The notes: generated by a model from the letters alone, not told the origin. Counted from the stretch's first letter, positions 56,344 to 64,000 are shown. The stretch: 64,000 bases of DNA from Planctomycetia bacterium (GCA_030527205.1 JAUNBG010000012.1:19623-83622); one strand, 5' to 3'. Program-made: numbers and translations.

Positions 56344-57231
56344 ATGACGCAATCAGAAATTCTTGAATCTCTTCGTTGGAAAAAGTTCCCCGTTTTGAAC
56401 GACGGGTTTGTTTCGCTTGTTGATGTTATGGGAGACGACGGTTCGATTGTTCAGGCTGCCCGGGTCAGTTATGGCGAAGGAACCAAAAAAAGCTCTGATG
56501 ATCGAACTCTTATTCGATATCTTATGCGACATCAGCATACAACGCCCTTTGAAATGGCGGAATTGAAATTTCTTGTTCGCGTTCCAATGGATTGCTGGCG
56601 TCAATGGATTCGTCATCGAACCGCTTCTGTCAATGAATACAGTACGCGATATTCTATTGCGATCAATTCAACTTATCAAACTCAACCGGATGAATGGCGA
56701 CGTCAAAACAAGAGCAATCGACAAGGGAGCGACGGTTTTTTTGATCGAGAAACAGGCGAACGATTGACGGAAGAAGAGAAAAAATTTCATCAAACGTCCC
56801 GAGAGCTTTACGAATCCCGAATCGAATTGGGAATGGCAAGAGAACAGGCAAGAAAAGATTTATCTCTTTCAACTTATACTGAAGCTTATTGGAAAATTGA
56901 TCTTCATAATTTGTTTCATTTTCTCGTTTTGCGAATGGAATCAAACGCCCAGTCGGAAATTGTTCAATATGCGACGACAATTGGCGAAAAGATTGTTCGT
57001 CCTCTTTTTCCAATGGCTTATGAAGCATTTTTGGATTATTCGTTAAAATCAATCCGTTTAACCCGACTGGATCAAGAAGTTATTGTTCGTCTGACTGAAT
57101 CGGGAAAGATTCCCGCTAAAATGGATGATTTTCTGAAAGCGATCGATGAAAGCTGGAAAAATCTCGAACGTTGCCGGGAAAGAGACGAATGTTTGCAAAA
57201 ACTGCAACGACTCGGTATTCTTGAAAAATAA
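56344..57231 (+). CDS. thyX: Flavin-dependent thymidylate synthase
   Basis: A 295-residue enzyme that methylates dUMP to dTMP with FAD and methylene-tetrahydrofolate. The ThyX motif RHRxxSxNExSxRY is exact ('RHRTASVNEYSTRY', from residue 90). 'HQHTTPFEMAELKFLVRVPM' and the late 'LHNLFHFLVLRMESNAQSEI' are further family blocks, and 'QARKDLSLSTYTEAYWK' lies between. I chose the ATG at 56344 because it begins just before the conserved fold; the frame continues upstream without family features. It is about 40-60 residues longer than the shortest ThyX proteins because of a middle insert ('QNKSNRQGSDGFFDRETGER'). Monocistronic. Confidence 0.96.
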   Translation: MTQSEILESLRWKKFPVLNDGFVSLVDVMGDDGSIVQAARVSYGEGTKKSSDDRTLIRYLMRHQHTTPFEMAELKFLVRVPMDCWRQWIRHRTASVNEYSTRYSIAINSTYQTQPDEWRRQNKSNRQGSDGFFDRETGERLTEEEKKFHQTSRELYESRIELGMAREQARKDLSLSTYTEAYWKIDLHNLFHFLVLRMESNAQSEIVQYATTIGEKIVRPLFPMAYEAFLDYSLKSIRLTRLDQEVIVRLTESGKIPAKMDDFLKAIDESWKNLERCRERDECLQKLQRLGILEK

Positions 57232-57423
57232 AAATGGTTTCGGGCCGCCGGGACGACCGCTCTTCGGATTTTTAAAACGTCGTCTCTCCCTGCGAAATCA
57301 ATAAATCCCCTTTCCTTTGGAATAATGGAGACTTTTTTCTGCGAAATGAGCGAAATATCTGGAAAAGCAAAGTTTTGGGAAACCTAAAAAATGCTTCCGA
57401 TTCTTTCTGTTCTGCTCTTTCCC

Positions 57424-57775
57424 GATTTTTGTAATGATTTTGGAAATTGTCGCGCTGCAACGCAACGGAAACGCAAGGACGCTTTCTTTTGGGAACTTCC
57501 GAGTTCGTCGTTATTTAAATCAATTTTAAAACGGCTGTTCCATTTGAAAAAGAGTCGTTTCCGTTGAAATATATTCTTTTTCGTCGCTCGTTTTGGGAGT
57601 TTTTATCCTGTTCGCTGCGCCGCCGCGAAAATCATTTTTTATAAAATTTATCGCCACAAAAATCATTTTTCCGACGGATAATGTTCGATTCGGTGTCGCG
57701 AAAAGAAAAGTCGGCGAAAGTTCTGATTGAAATAATTCCCCATAAATCAAAAACCGAGGAAAGTTTTGTTCTGTT
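57424..57775. repeat. Dispersed repeat R2, copy 2
   Basis: Long, co-linear similarity with 5029-5328, with a few indels; this copy is about 50 nt longer. Shared landmarks are 'aaaacggctgttccatttg', 'gggagtttttatcctgttcg' and 'gtcgcgaaaagaaaa'. The open frames in it are not shared with the other copy. Nothing else is seen in 57232-57920. Confidence 0.8.
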
Positions 57776-57921
57776 AATCTCCCGAAAAACGATAGAGCAG
57801 TTGAAATCGTCTTCTTTGATAAAATAAGACTCGTTTCGCCCCAATATTACGAAAAAACAAAGCATTTATCAAAAGAGGAACAAGTCGTTTTTTTTCTTAT
57901 AAATAAAATCGTTGTCTCCTC

Positions 57922-57964
57922 TTGACAACTTTTTCTTCAATATTAAACTTTAGTTGAGTCTAAA
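57922..57964 (+). promoter_or_regulatory. Promoter and palindrome upstream of the Feo operon
   Basis: A good -35 box TTGACA (57922-57927) is followed after 16 nt by TAAACT (57944-57949). Overlapping and just after the -10 is the palindrome TTTAGTTGAGTCTAAA (57949-57964), the right place and size for a DtxR-family operator. This suggests iron- or manganese-dependent self-repression by the first gene product; the link is inferred from position. Confidence 0.5.
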
Positions 57965-58008
57965 ATATTTTGAGTCTGGGGCGAACCAGGTAAACAGGAG
58001 GACAAATT

Positions 58009-58542
58009 ATGGATCATGCTCAATCAGTCAATCTTTCGGAAAGCCTTGAAGATTATATTGAGGCCATTTTCCGTATTATTCTTGAAAAACATGAAGTCAA
58101 ACCGAAAGACATAGCTCGAGCTCTCAATGTTGCCGGCGCCTCCGTAACCGGAGCGCTTCGAATGCTGACCGAAAAAGGTCTGATTCATTATGCGCCTTAT
58201 GACGACATTTCGTTGACTCCAAAAGGAGAATTGATTGCCGAAGAGATTTATAATCGTCATTTAAAGCTAAAATCCTTTTTGAAAAATATGTTACAAATTG
58301 AAGAAAAGGAAGCAGATGAGACCGCTTGTCGAATGGAACATGCCGTCTCAACCCGAATTATCAACAAATTAGTTCGTTTTGCTGAATTTATTGAATCTTG
58401 CCCGCGCGGCGGACGCCTTTGGATATCCGGTTTTGAACATAATTGCGACCCGGACGACAAACTTGAAAACTGCCGCGAATGCGTTCTCGTAACGCTTGAA
58501 CGAATCGAACAGAAACAATCTCAAAAAAAAGTAAATCAGTAA
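58009..58542 (+). CDS. DtxR/MntR-family metal-dependent regulator
   Basis: A 177-residue regulator with a strong site 'acaggagg' before the ATG. The N-terminal winged helix shows 'SLEDYIEAIFRI', 'VKPKDIARALNVAGASVTGAL' and 'RMLTEKGLIHYAPYDDISLT'. The dimerisation and metal-binding part has 'EIYNRHLKLKSFLKNML', 'EADETACRMEHAVS' (Cys, Glu and His ligands) as in DtxR and MntR, and ends with 'NCRECVLVTLERI'. There is no SH3-like third domain, so it is the short form. It is the first gene of the feo operon, 10 nt before feoA, so it probably controls ferrous iron uptake. Confidence 0.92.
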   Translation: MDHAQSVNLSESLEDYIEAIFRIILEKHEVKPKDIARALNVAGASVTGALRMLTEKGLIHYAPYDDISLTPKGELIAEEIYNRHLKLKSFLKNMLQIEEKEADETACRMEHAVSTRIINKLVRFAEFIESCPRGGRLWISGFEHNCDPDDKLENCRECVLVTLERIEQKQSQKKVNQ

Positions 58543-58552
58543 GGAGATACAA

Positions 58553-58768
58553 ATGTCATTGTCTCAAGTTCCAAAAGGAGAAAAAGTTACAATTGTCTCT
58601 TTGAATCTCCCCGAGGCTGGAATCAAACGATTGACTTCGCTTGGGTTGATTCCTGGCGTTCGCATTCGTGTCCTCAACAATTCGTTAACCGAGACTTCGC
58701 TCATCGAATGCAAAGGATCCCGATTGGCATTGGGACGCGGTTTGCCTCGTTTTATTGAAGTTAAATAA
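58553..58768 (+). CDS. feoA: FeoA
   Basis: A 71-residue SH3-like protein that supports FeoB in ferrous iron transport. 'LSQVPKGEKVTIVSLNLPEA' opens the fold, followed by 'GIKRLTSLGLIPGVRIRVLN' and the close 'CKGSRLALGRGLPRFIEV', all standard FeoA features. 'taaggagatac' precedes the ATG. It lies 10 nt after the regulator gene and 47 nt before feoB, clearly one operon. The protein is cytosolic and of normal length. Confidence 0.96.
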   Translation: MSLSQVPKGEKVTIVSLNLPEAGIKRLTSLGLIPGVRIRVLNNSLTETSLIECKGSRLALGRGLPRFIEVK

Positions 58769-58815
58769 ATTTTTTGTAAAAAGATTTAGGTTAAACTAAT
58801 TCAGGCGAAACTAAA

Positions 58816-60912
58816 ATGAATGTTATTCAAAAGATCAACATTGCGTTAGCGGGAAACCCCAATTGCGGAAAGTCGACTCTCTTCAACGAATTAACGGGAG
58901 CTCGACAAACTATTGGCAATTTTCCCGGCGTTACGGTTGAACGAAACGAAGGCCAGACCCTATATCAAGGTCGCAAAATAACCTTTATCGATCTGCCTGG
59001 AGTTTATAGTCTTTCGTCCTTTTCTGATGAAGAACGGGTTGCTGCGGAATATCTGACTCAAGTGAATTCCGACCTTATCATTAATATCGTCGATGCCGCA
59101 AATTTAGAGAGAAACCTTTATTTAACTCTCCTTTTGAAAGAGTTGAACAAACCGATGTTTGTTGTTTTGAATATGATTGATGTTGCAAAACGACGCGGAA
59201 TTGAAATCGATGTTGCGGCTTTAAGCAGACTTTTAGGCCTTCCTGTCCTGACAGCGATCGGAAATCGAGGCATTGGAATCAAGGAGATTCTGGCCGAAAT
59301 TATTGAATTGATCGACCTTAAAAACAACAATCTCAAAAACGGGAATCCAAATCAAAACGAACAGGAAAATGAACAAGAGAAAAAAGAAGCCTTAAACGAA
59401 ATCTCATGGTTGGAACGGGAATCCAAACGCCAAAATGATAAAACTTCAAAAGAAAAACATTGCCATTCTTGTCAACAAGGAAACTGTTGCGAAAAATGCC
59501 AATCAGGAATCGCTTGGCAAACGGCAAAAGATATCGCTCGATATAAGGAAATCAATCGAATTTGTATTCATTCGGTTCAGAGCCTGATTCCTTTGGAACC
59601 AAACAGATCTGATCTGCTTGACGGCGTTTTAACCAATAAATATATCGGAATTCCTGTTTTCCTTTTGGCGATGTATCTCGTTTTCCAATTGACGTTTACG
59701 ATCGGCCAATTTCCGATGCTCTGGATTGAAAACGCCTTTAATATTCTTTCGGACAATATTATCGCCTCTTGGCCCGAAGGACAATGGCCCTTTTTCAAAT
59801 CCCTTCTTGTCGACGGAATCATTGGCGGCGTTGGCAGCGTTTTGGTTTTCCTGCCGAATATCTTATTTCTCTTTTTGGCGATTTCTATTCTCGAAGATTC
59901 TGGTTATATGGCAAGAGCGGCGCTTTTATGTGATCGCTGGATGCACAAAATCGGCCTTCATGGTCGAAGCATTGTTCCGATGTTAATCGGTTTCGGCTGC
60001 ACAGTCCCTGCCCTGATGGCAACGAAAATGCTGAGTGATCGCAAAGAACGATTGACAACAATGTTTGTTCTTCCTTTATTCAGTTGCGGAGCGAGATTTC
60101 CTATTTACGCTATGTTGATTCCCGCTTTTTTTCCGCTTCAATGGCAAGGCCCCGTTCTTTGGCTGCTTTATCTCATCGGGATTCTCTTGGCCATTTTGGT
60201 CGCAAAATTGATGAGCTGTTTCTTCCCCAAAAACGACGATATCCCTTTTATTATTGAACTTCCCCCTTATCATTTTCCGACTTTTCGCTCGGTTGGCATT
60301 CAAACTTTAAAACGCGGCTGGCAATATATGAAAAAAGCGGGAACCATCATTCTTGGCATCTCGATTGTTCTTTGGTTTATTACGAATTATCCGGGTCTTT
60401 CCGCCGATCAAAAAGCAAAATTTGAACAACAACGTTCGCTTTTGTTACAAAACGTCCAGAATGAAGAAACGTTGCGGACTGAAATGTCGAAAATCGACAA
60501 CGAAGAAACCCAAAAACATCTTTCCAACAGTTATGCCGGTCGATTGGGACAAATGATGGAACCCGCCTTGCTTCCGATGGGCTTCGATTGGAAAATCGGA
60601 ACCGCTTTGGTCGGGGCTATTGCCGCAAAAGAAGTTTTTGTCGCCCAAATGGCGATCATTTATTCGGTCAGCAATACGGAAAATGAATCAACAGGGCTCG
60701 CCCAGATTTTAGCCCGAAATTATTCCCCTTTAACCGGTTTTTGTCTTTTGCTCTTCTGCCTCATCGCTTCGCCCTGTATGGCAACCTTTGCAATGATGGC
60801 CAAAGAATCCGGATCCTGGAAATGGGCGATTGCTCAATGGCTGTTGTTAACTGGAATTGCCTGGTTCCTGACAACAATAACTTATCAGTTGGGAAAACAG
60901 TTCCTCGCATGA
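58816..60912 (+). CDS. feoB: Ferrous iron transporter FeoB with Cys-rich insert
   Basis: A 698-residue inner-membrane Fe(II) transporter. The GTPase domain has G1 'AGNPNCGKSTLFNEL', G3 'FIDLPGVYSL' and G4 'VLNMID'. The linker/helical domain holds an unusual polar insert (about 172-232) ending in 'HCHSCQQGNCCEKC' (residues 215-228), with five or more Cys and two His that could bind a metal or Fe-S cluster. The membrane part shows the gate motifs 'LVFLPNILFLFLAISILEDSGYMARAA' (in two parts), 'LIGFGCTVPALMATK' and 'LFSCGARFPIY'. 'GAIAAKEVFVAQM' lies near the end. The stop overlaps the next gene by ATGA. Confidence 0.97.
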   Translation: MNVIQKINIALAGNPNCGKSTLFNELTGARQTIGNFPGVTVERNEGQTLYQGRKITFIDLPGVYSLSSFSDEERVAAEYLTQVNSDLIINIVDAANLERNLYLTLLLKELNKPMFVVLNMIDVAKRRGIEIDVAALSRLLGLPVLTAIGNRGIGIKEILAEIIELIDLKNNNLKNGNPNQNEQENEQEKKEALNEISWLERESKRQNDKTSKEKHCHSCQQGNCCEKCQSGIAWQTAKDIARYKEINRICIHSVQSLIPLEPNRSDLLDGVLTNKYIGIPVFLLAMYLVFQLTFTIGQFPMLWIENAFNILSDNIIASWPEGQWPFFKSLLVDGIIGGVGSVLVFLPNILFLFLAISILEDSGYMARAALLCDRWMHKIGLHGRSIVPMLIGFGCTVPALMATKMLSDRKERLTTMFVLPLFSCGARFPIYAMLIPAFFPLQWQGPVLWLLYLIGILLAILVAKLMSCFFPKNDDIPFIIELPPYHFPTFRSVGIQTLKRGWQYMKKAGTIILGISIVLWFITNYPGLSADQKAKFEQQRSLLLQNVQNEETLRTEMSKIDNEETQKHLSNSYAGRLGQMMEPALLPMGFDWKIGTALVGAIAAKEVFVAQMAIIYSVSNTENESTGLAQILARNYSPLTGFCLLLFCLIASPCMATFAMMAKESGSWKWAIAQWLLLTGIAWFLTTITYQLGKQFLA

Positions 60913-61334
60913 TCAATCAGACAAAATTCAAAACCAGCCTGTTATCAATCATGAATCAACTCGTAAAAATCAAATTCAACTCGATTTCCGCAATTCTCCT
61001 TATTCTGTTTGGCGTTCCAGGAATCTTTGGCGAAGGACTTCATTGGATTTTTCCTCATTCAATGCCTGCCCTAAGTTACGAAAACGATTTCAATAAACAC
61101 AAAAAAGATTGTTCCTGCTCTCATAAAAATTTGCCCGGATCCAAATTTTATAAATTCGACCCCAATTGTCCAATCTGTAAATTCTGTGCTCAATCCAAAT
61201 CACAAACTTCTAGAATAATTATTCTTGAAATGGGCGAATGGATTCGATCATTTGTCTTCATTTCGATTACTTTTCATGATTCTCTGTCGCTCTTGATACA
61301 CACAGGACGCAGTCCGCCTCTTTCTGTTTGTTAA
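60909..61334 (+). CDS. Small Cys/His-rich membrane protein of the Feo operon (DUF2946-like)
   Basis: A 141-residue protein whose ATG overlaps the feoB stop (ATGA), so it is translationally coupled. It has a helix at about 26-42 ('SISAILLILFGVPGIFG'), then 'GEGLHWIFPHS', a Cys/His block ('DCSCSHKN', residues 67-74) and 'CPICKFCAQSKSQ' (87-99), a second weaker helix at about 110-130 and the end 'TGRSPPLSV'. The CPxC motif and the closing 'R.PP' recall DUF2946-type proteins found with metal genes. I infer a membrane-bound metal-handling partner of FeoB; FeoC is not otherwise present. The family link is tentative, but the operon position is solid. Confidence 0.7.
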   Translation: MINQTKFKTSLLSIMNQLVKIKFNSISAILLILFGVPGIFGEGLHWIFPHSMPALSYENDFNKHKKDCSCSHKNLPGSKFYKFDPNCPICKFCAQSKSQTSRIIILEMGEWIRSFVFISITFHDSLSLLIHTGRSPPLSVC

Positions 61335-61604
61335 AGAGGTTTTTCTTGAGGTTTTCCTTGAGTTTTTCCGAAATGCGGCGATTTAAGCAGACGCGTTACC
61401 AAAGGTTATGCGCCGGCAAAACGGAAAACTCCAGGCGTCGGTTGTATAAAATCTTTCATCGACAATAACGTTGGATAACTTCCCGTTTTCGCATTCCCTG
61501 CCTGTCCGTAATACCGGTCTGGACAAAAATGACCCTCACAAATTTTATATTATCCGACATAAAATATATTAAACGCGACAAATATAAACAAGAAAGAAAT
61601 TAAA
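61335..61604. other. Intergenic region before the second prepilin, no feature recognised
   Basis: About 270 nt separate the Feo operon from the second DUF1559 unit. I see no clear terminator. The region just before 61605 has 'aagaaag', a plausible ribosome site for the out-of-frame ATG at 61605. Confidence 0.4.
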
Positions 61605-61687
61605 ATGAAATCAACACAAACAAAAGTATCACAAACAATAATATCGTCAACAACGCGTTCGCATCAACAATTCGAAACGCATTTACT

Positions 61688-62731
61688 TTGGTTGAACTTC
61701 TGGTTGTCATTGCCATTATCGGCATTTTGATCGGGCTTTTGCTTCCGGCTGTTCAAGCTGCCCGGGAAGCGGCGCGCCGTATGCAATGCACAAACAATCT
61801 CAAACAAATTGGCCTTGCAATGCATAATTATCATGATACGCTCAAGCAATTTCCATGCGGTTATGTTACAGACACCGTTACTGCGCCGACAACAACGTTT
61901 GGCGATACCGGACCAGGTTGGGGTTGGGGCGCCCTCATTCTTCCATTTTCCGAGCAGTCTGCGCTTTACGAATCGATGATGCATCATTGCTGCCCGGTTT
62001 ATCATACATCCAATGCAAAGGCTGTCCAAAGTACGGTTCCTTTTTACATTTGCCCTTCCGATCCTAAAGGCAGAGATCTTTCCGATATCGAAGGAAATAC
62101 CGAAGGAAGTCTCTTACAATATTCTGCCGATGCCGTTCATACAGCTCACAGTGATCCTTCTGTTGTCGGAACCGATGTCAGATTTGGACGTTCCTGCTAT
62201 ACTGCATGCAATGGAACCGATGAATCCTGGTCTTATGGCGGAACCATGGCAACCGGAGGCTGCGATGCCTTAATAAAAGAAAAAGCTGACGGAGCATTCT
62301 TTCGCAACAGCAAAACATCAGTTTCCTCGGTTATAGACGGACTTTCGAACACGATTTTTGTCGCCGAATGTTCTTCAACGCTCGGCAATAAAGTCTGGGC
62401 TGGCGTTTGGCCCGATGCCGTTGTTTGGTGTAAAAAACCTGGACGCATTGTTCCCTCCGAAGCGGCTGCGACTCTTGTCCTTTTCCATTCCGGCCCTTCC
62501 GCTGCGGAATATTCAAATTTGAATCAGATCATTATTCATGGACCGAATGATCCCGTTTACATTATGGCTTGCGGAACGCTCGCGCATCATACTGGCGGAA
62601 TGAACGCCGTTTACGGAGACGGAAGCGTTCGATTCATTGCCGAAACCATGAATCAGCTCGAATTCGCAAACTCCTGTACAATTGCTGGCGTTAAATCCGA
62701 TTGGGCTCGAACTGATGGAGGGTTGGACTGA
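61688..62731 (+). CDS. DUF1559 prepilin-like protein with frame break in the leader
   Basis: A 347-codon frame starting at a TTG inside the methylation site. Extending the frame upstream gives '...[17 protein letters not shown]', a proper prepilin leader, but no start codon exists before the in-frame TAA at 61602-61604. An ATG with a ribosome site at 61605 is in another frame (offset two). So either one base is missing or extra between 61605 and 61688, or the gene is broken or frame-regulated. The body is normal: '[20 protein letters not shown]', 'SVIDGLSNTIFVAE' and the C-terminal 'HHTGGMNAVYGDGSVRFI'. A lipoprotein gene follows 1 nt later, as in the unit at 17-19 kb. Confidence 0.8.
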   Translation: MVELLVVIAIIGILIGLLLPAVQAAREAARRMQCTNNLKQIGLAMHNYHDTLKQFPCGYVTDTVTAPTTTFGDTGPGWGWGALILPFSEQSALYESMMHHCCPVYHTSNAKAVQSTVPFYICPSDPKGRDLSDIEGNTEGSLLQYSADAVHTAHSDPSVVGTDVRFGRSCYTACNGTDESWSYGGTMATGGCDALIKEKADGAFFRNSKTSVSSVIDGLSNTIFVAECSSTLGNKVWAGVWPDAVVWCKKPGRIVPSEAAATLVLFHSGPSAAEYSNLNQIIIHGPNDPVYIMACGTLAHHTGGMNAVYGDGSVRFIAETMNQLEFANSCTIAGVKSDWARTDGGLD

Positions 62732-62732
62732 T

Positions 62733-63074
62733 ATGAAATGGAACGACCCATTATTCAATACAGCTTTGTTCTTAGTCTTCGTATTCATCCTGTTGATGAA
62801 TTCGGGTTGCGGCGCGAAGAAAGAGATTCCGCTCGCGAATGTCAAACTTATGGCTGCAATCAAGACTGCCGTTTCGATTAAATCTGACAAACAGGTCGAA
62901 TCCTGTCGAAAGACAATTGAGCAGGAAGTTCAGAATAACGGAATATCGCTCCATTTAAAAGAAGAGCTTCTTTCTGTTCTTCAACTTGCCGAAAACGGTG
63001 AATGGAAGCAAGCGGAAGAAAAAATTCGAGAGATTCAAAAGCGATATATCGTTGATGCGTCAACAGTTCAATAA
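62733..63074 (+). CDS. Small lipoprotein paired with the DUF1559 gene
   Basis: A 113-residue exported lipoprotein. The ATG at 62733 lies 1 nt after the prepilin stop; the open frame begins earlier, but the signal peptide 'NTALFLVFVFILLMNSGC' with the lipid Cys at residue 26 fits this start. The mature part is charged and helical ('LMAAIKTAVSIKSDKQVESC', 'LKEELLSVLQLAENGEWKQA'), without a recognised domain. It differs from the beta-sandwich lipoprotein of the first unit, so only the gene order is conserved. An intrinsic terminator follows the stop. Confidence 0.75.
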   Translation: MKWNDPLFNTALFLVFVFILLMNSGCGAKKEIPLANVKLMAAIKTAVSIKSDKQVESCRKTIEQEVQNNGISLHLKEELLSVLQLAENGEWKQAEEKIREIQKRYIVDASTVQ

Positions 63075-63081
63075 AAAAACA

Positions 63082-63106
63082 AAAACTCCTTCCGACAAGG
63101 AGTTTT
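63082..63106 (+). terminator. Intrinsic terminator after the prepilin/lipoprotein unit
   Basis: AAAACTCCTT (63082-63091) and AAGGAGTTTT (63097-63106) form a perfect 10-bp stem 7 nt after the stop codon; the 3' arm ends in T4. Confidence 0.8.
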
Positions 63107-63151
63107 CTTGGGAATTCTTTTTTCGCAGAGATAAGCAACTGCTCTTCCCTT

Positions 63152-63212
63152 TGATTTCCGCAGCGATATTGAAAGTTTTCGCGAAGCGCCGCTGCGGCGC
63201 GACGAAAACGCT
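63152..63212. repeat. Fragment of dispersed repeat R2
   Basis: 'gatttccgcagcgatattg' and 'aaagttttcgcgaagcg' match the left end of copy 1 (5029 onwards), then similarity is lost after 'gaaaacgc'. It also forms a GC-rich palindrome (CGCCGCTGCGGCG). Confidence 0.5.
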
Positions 63213-63287
63213 TGGATATTTCCATAACTTTCTGAGATTTTGTTTGTAATATTCTTTTGAAACGGCAGACAAAATCGAGAAATAAAA

Positions 63288-63327
63288 AATATTATCTCTC
63301 GCAAAGATGCAAAGGAGAGATAATATT
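63288..63327. other. Perfect 13-bp hairpin at the IS boundary
   Basis: AATATTATCTCTC (63288-63300) and GAGAGATAATATT (63315-63327) enclose 14 nt. The second arm abuts 'aagggcttatccgc', a likely left end of the IS5 element, so the hairpin could be the target or a terminator protecting it. Confidence 0.5.
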
Positions 63328-63610
63328 AAGGGCTTATCCGCAAATAATTAAATAAGTAAGGTAAATTGGCCGATATATAGTCGACCCTGAAAAAACCCCG
63401 TCGCCTCGTAAAATACGGGACGCAAAGCCGAAAAACGTCCGTCGAAAACGCAAGCGAAACGAACGTTTCTTGGTAAAAACGGCGAAAAACCTTGCGTTTT
63501 TGGGAAAATTTTTACGCAACGCTCTTGGCTTTGCGCGATTTATTTGATATAATATCGAAGTCTCGTAATGTCATCGCCTACGCAAAATCAAAAAACGTCG
63601 AAAGCCGAAA

Positions 63611-64000
63611 ATGAAACCAAAATCTCAACCGTCGCAAAGTCAAAAATTCCTTTTCGAACACTCGCTCGAAGAGATTTGCTATCCGAAAAATCCCCTGTTC
63701 GTTCTGGCGAATCAAATTGATTGGAAACGGTTTGACGACGAGTTTAAACCTTTTTATTGCGAGAGTTACGGAAGACCGGCCAAACCGACGCGTCTCATGG
63801 TCGCGTTGCATTATCTCAAATACACGTTCAACCTTTCCGACCAGGAAACGCTCGATCGTTGGGTCGAAAATCCCTATTGGCAGTACTTTACCGGAGAATG
63901 CGTTTTTCAGAACGAGTATCCGACCGATCCGTCGAATATGACGCGTTGGCGAAAACGAATCGGCGAAGAGCGAATCAAAATTCTTTTCGCCGAAACGATT
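63611..64000 (+). mobile_element. IS5-family transposase, N-terminal part (cut by the window edge)
   Basis: An open frame from ATG 63611 to the window end encodes 130 residues of a DDE transposase. 'LEEICYPKNPLFVLANQIDW', 'YGRPAKPTRLMVALHYLKY', 'NLSDQETLDRWVENPYWQYF' and 'DPSNMTRWRKRIGEER' are the DUF772-type N-terminal region of the IS5 superfamily. The catalytic DDE residues would lie beyond the edge. The left terminus may be near 63329 ('agggcttatccgc'), leaving a 280-nt 5' leader that is GC-richer than the surroundings. Without the right half, integrity and activity cannot be judged. Confidence 0.88.

Noticed and set aside
57526..57750. 74-codon minus-strand frame inside repeat R2 copy 2
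   Set aside because: The matching frame in copy 1 is interrupted, so it is not a conserved coding sequence.

Overview
This window looks like a chromosomal segment of a low-GC planctomycete (Planctomycetota, probably a Pirellulales/Thermoguttaceae-like lineage). The evidence is two DUF1559 prepilin-like proteins, a giant exported protein with the planctomycete N-terminal motif 'LESLENRTMLSA' plus FG-GAP, cohesin-like and dockerin modules, an ECF sigma factor followed by an anti-sigma/macroglobulin-domain membrane protein, a DUF3467 protein, and long AT-rich spacers between mostly single-gene transcription units. No phage, plasmid or CRISPR signal is visible. The only clear mobile element is an IS5-family transposase cut by the right edge.

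Layout. 1-8.1 kb: membrane-protein fragment, Rrf2 regulator, rhamnulokinase, a KAS III/OleA-like thiolase, tRNA-Phe(GAA), a WbpP-like UDP-HexNAc 4-epimerase, then a decayed glycosidase-like pseudogene hemmed in by dispersed repeats. 8.2-16.6 kb: the 1181-aa exported dockerin protein, argC and a long ileS. 17-25 kb: a DUF1559 prepilin with a 12-G tract and its lipoprotein partner, a six-helix membrane protein, an OPA-type sugar-phosphate transporter with a HAD phosphatase, and a PQQ-propeller lipoprotein. 25-35.5 kb: an HMGL-like aldolase, hisS, the sigma/anti-sigma-macroglobulin pair, DUF3467, a probable structured RNA, and a J-domain-like/MshEN membrane protein. 35.8-50.7 kb: secreted carbohydrate enzymes (GH30, GH50, a sialidase-fold protein), metG, an orphan HlyD-type adaptor, an FHA-GAF-PP2C phosphatase and a fasciclin protein. 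50.8-57.2 kb: rny, mutL, thyX. 58-61.3 kb: an iron operon (DtxR-like regulator, feoA, feoB with a Cys-rich insert, and a Cys/His-rich small membrane protein). 61.6-64 kb: a second DUF1559/lipoprotein pair with a broken reading frame at the leader, then the IS5 element.

How the genes work together. Housekeeping genes (three aminoacyl-tRNA synthetases, mutL, rny, thyX, argC) are scattered among genes for a glycan-scavenging life: rhamnose phosphorylation, GH30 and GH50 hydrolases, a sialidase-like enzyme, and uptake and dephosphorylation of sugar phosphates. The Feo cluster forms the clearest operon: its genes lie close together, feoB and the fourth gene overlap by ATGA, and a palindrome lies at the putative promoter.

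Most notable non-gene structure. A 105-130 bp dispersed repeat with terminal inverted repeats occurs six times in intergenic DNA. A second repeat of about 300 bp occurs twice, with a fragment elsewhere. A nested imperfect hairpin of about 108 nt with a downstream intrinsic terminator lies between DUF3467 and its neighbour. Both DUF1559 leaders have frame-sensitive starts: an in-frame G12 tract in one and an out-of-frame ATG in the other. All identifications are by eye from motifs; no database search was run.
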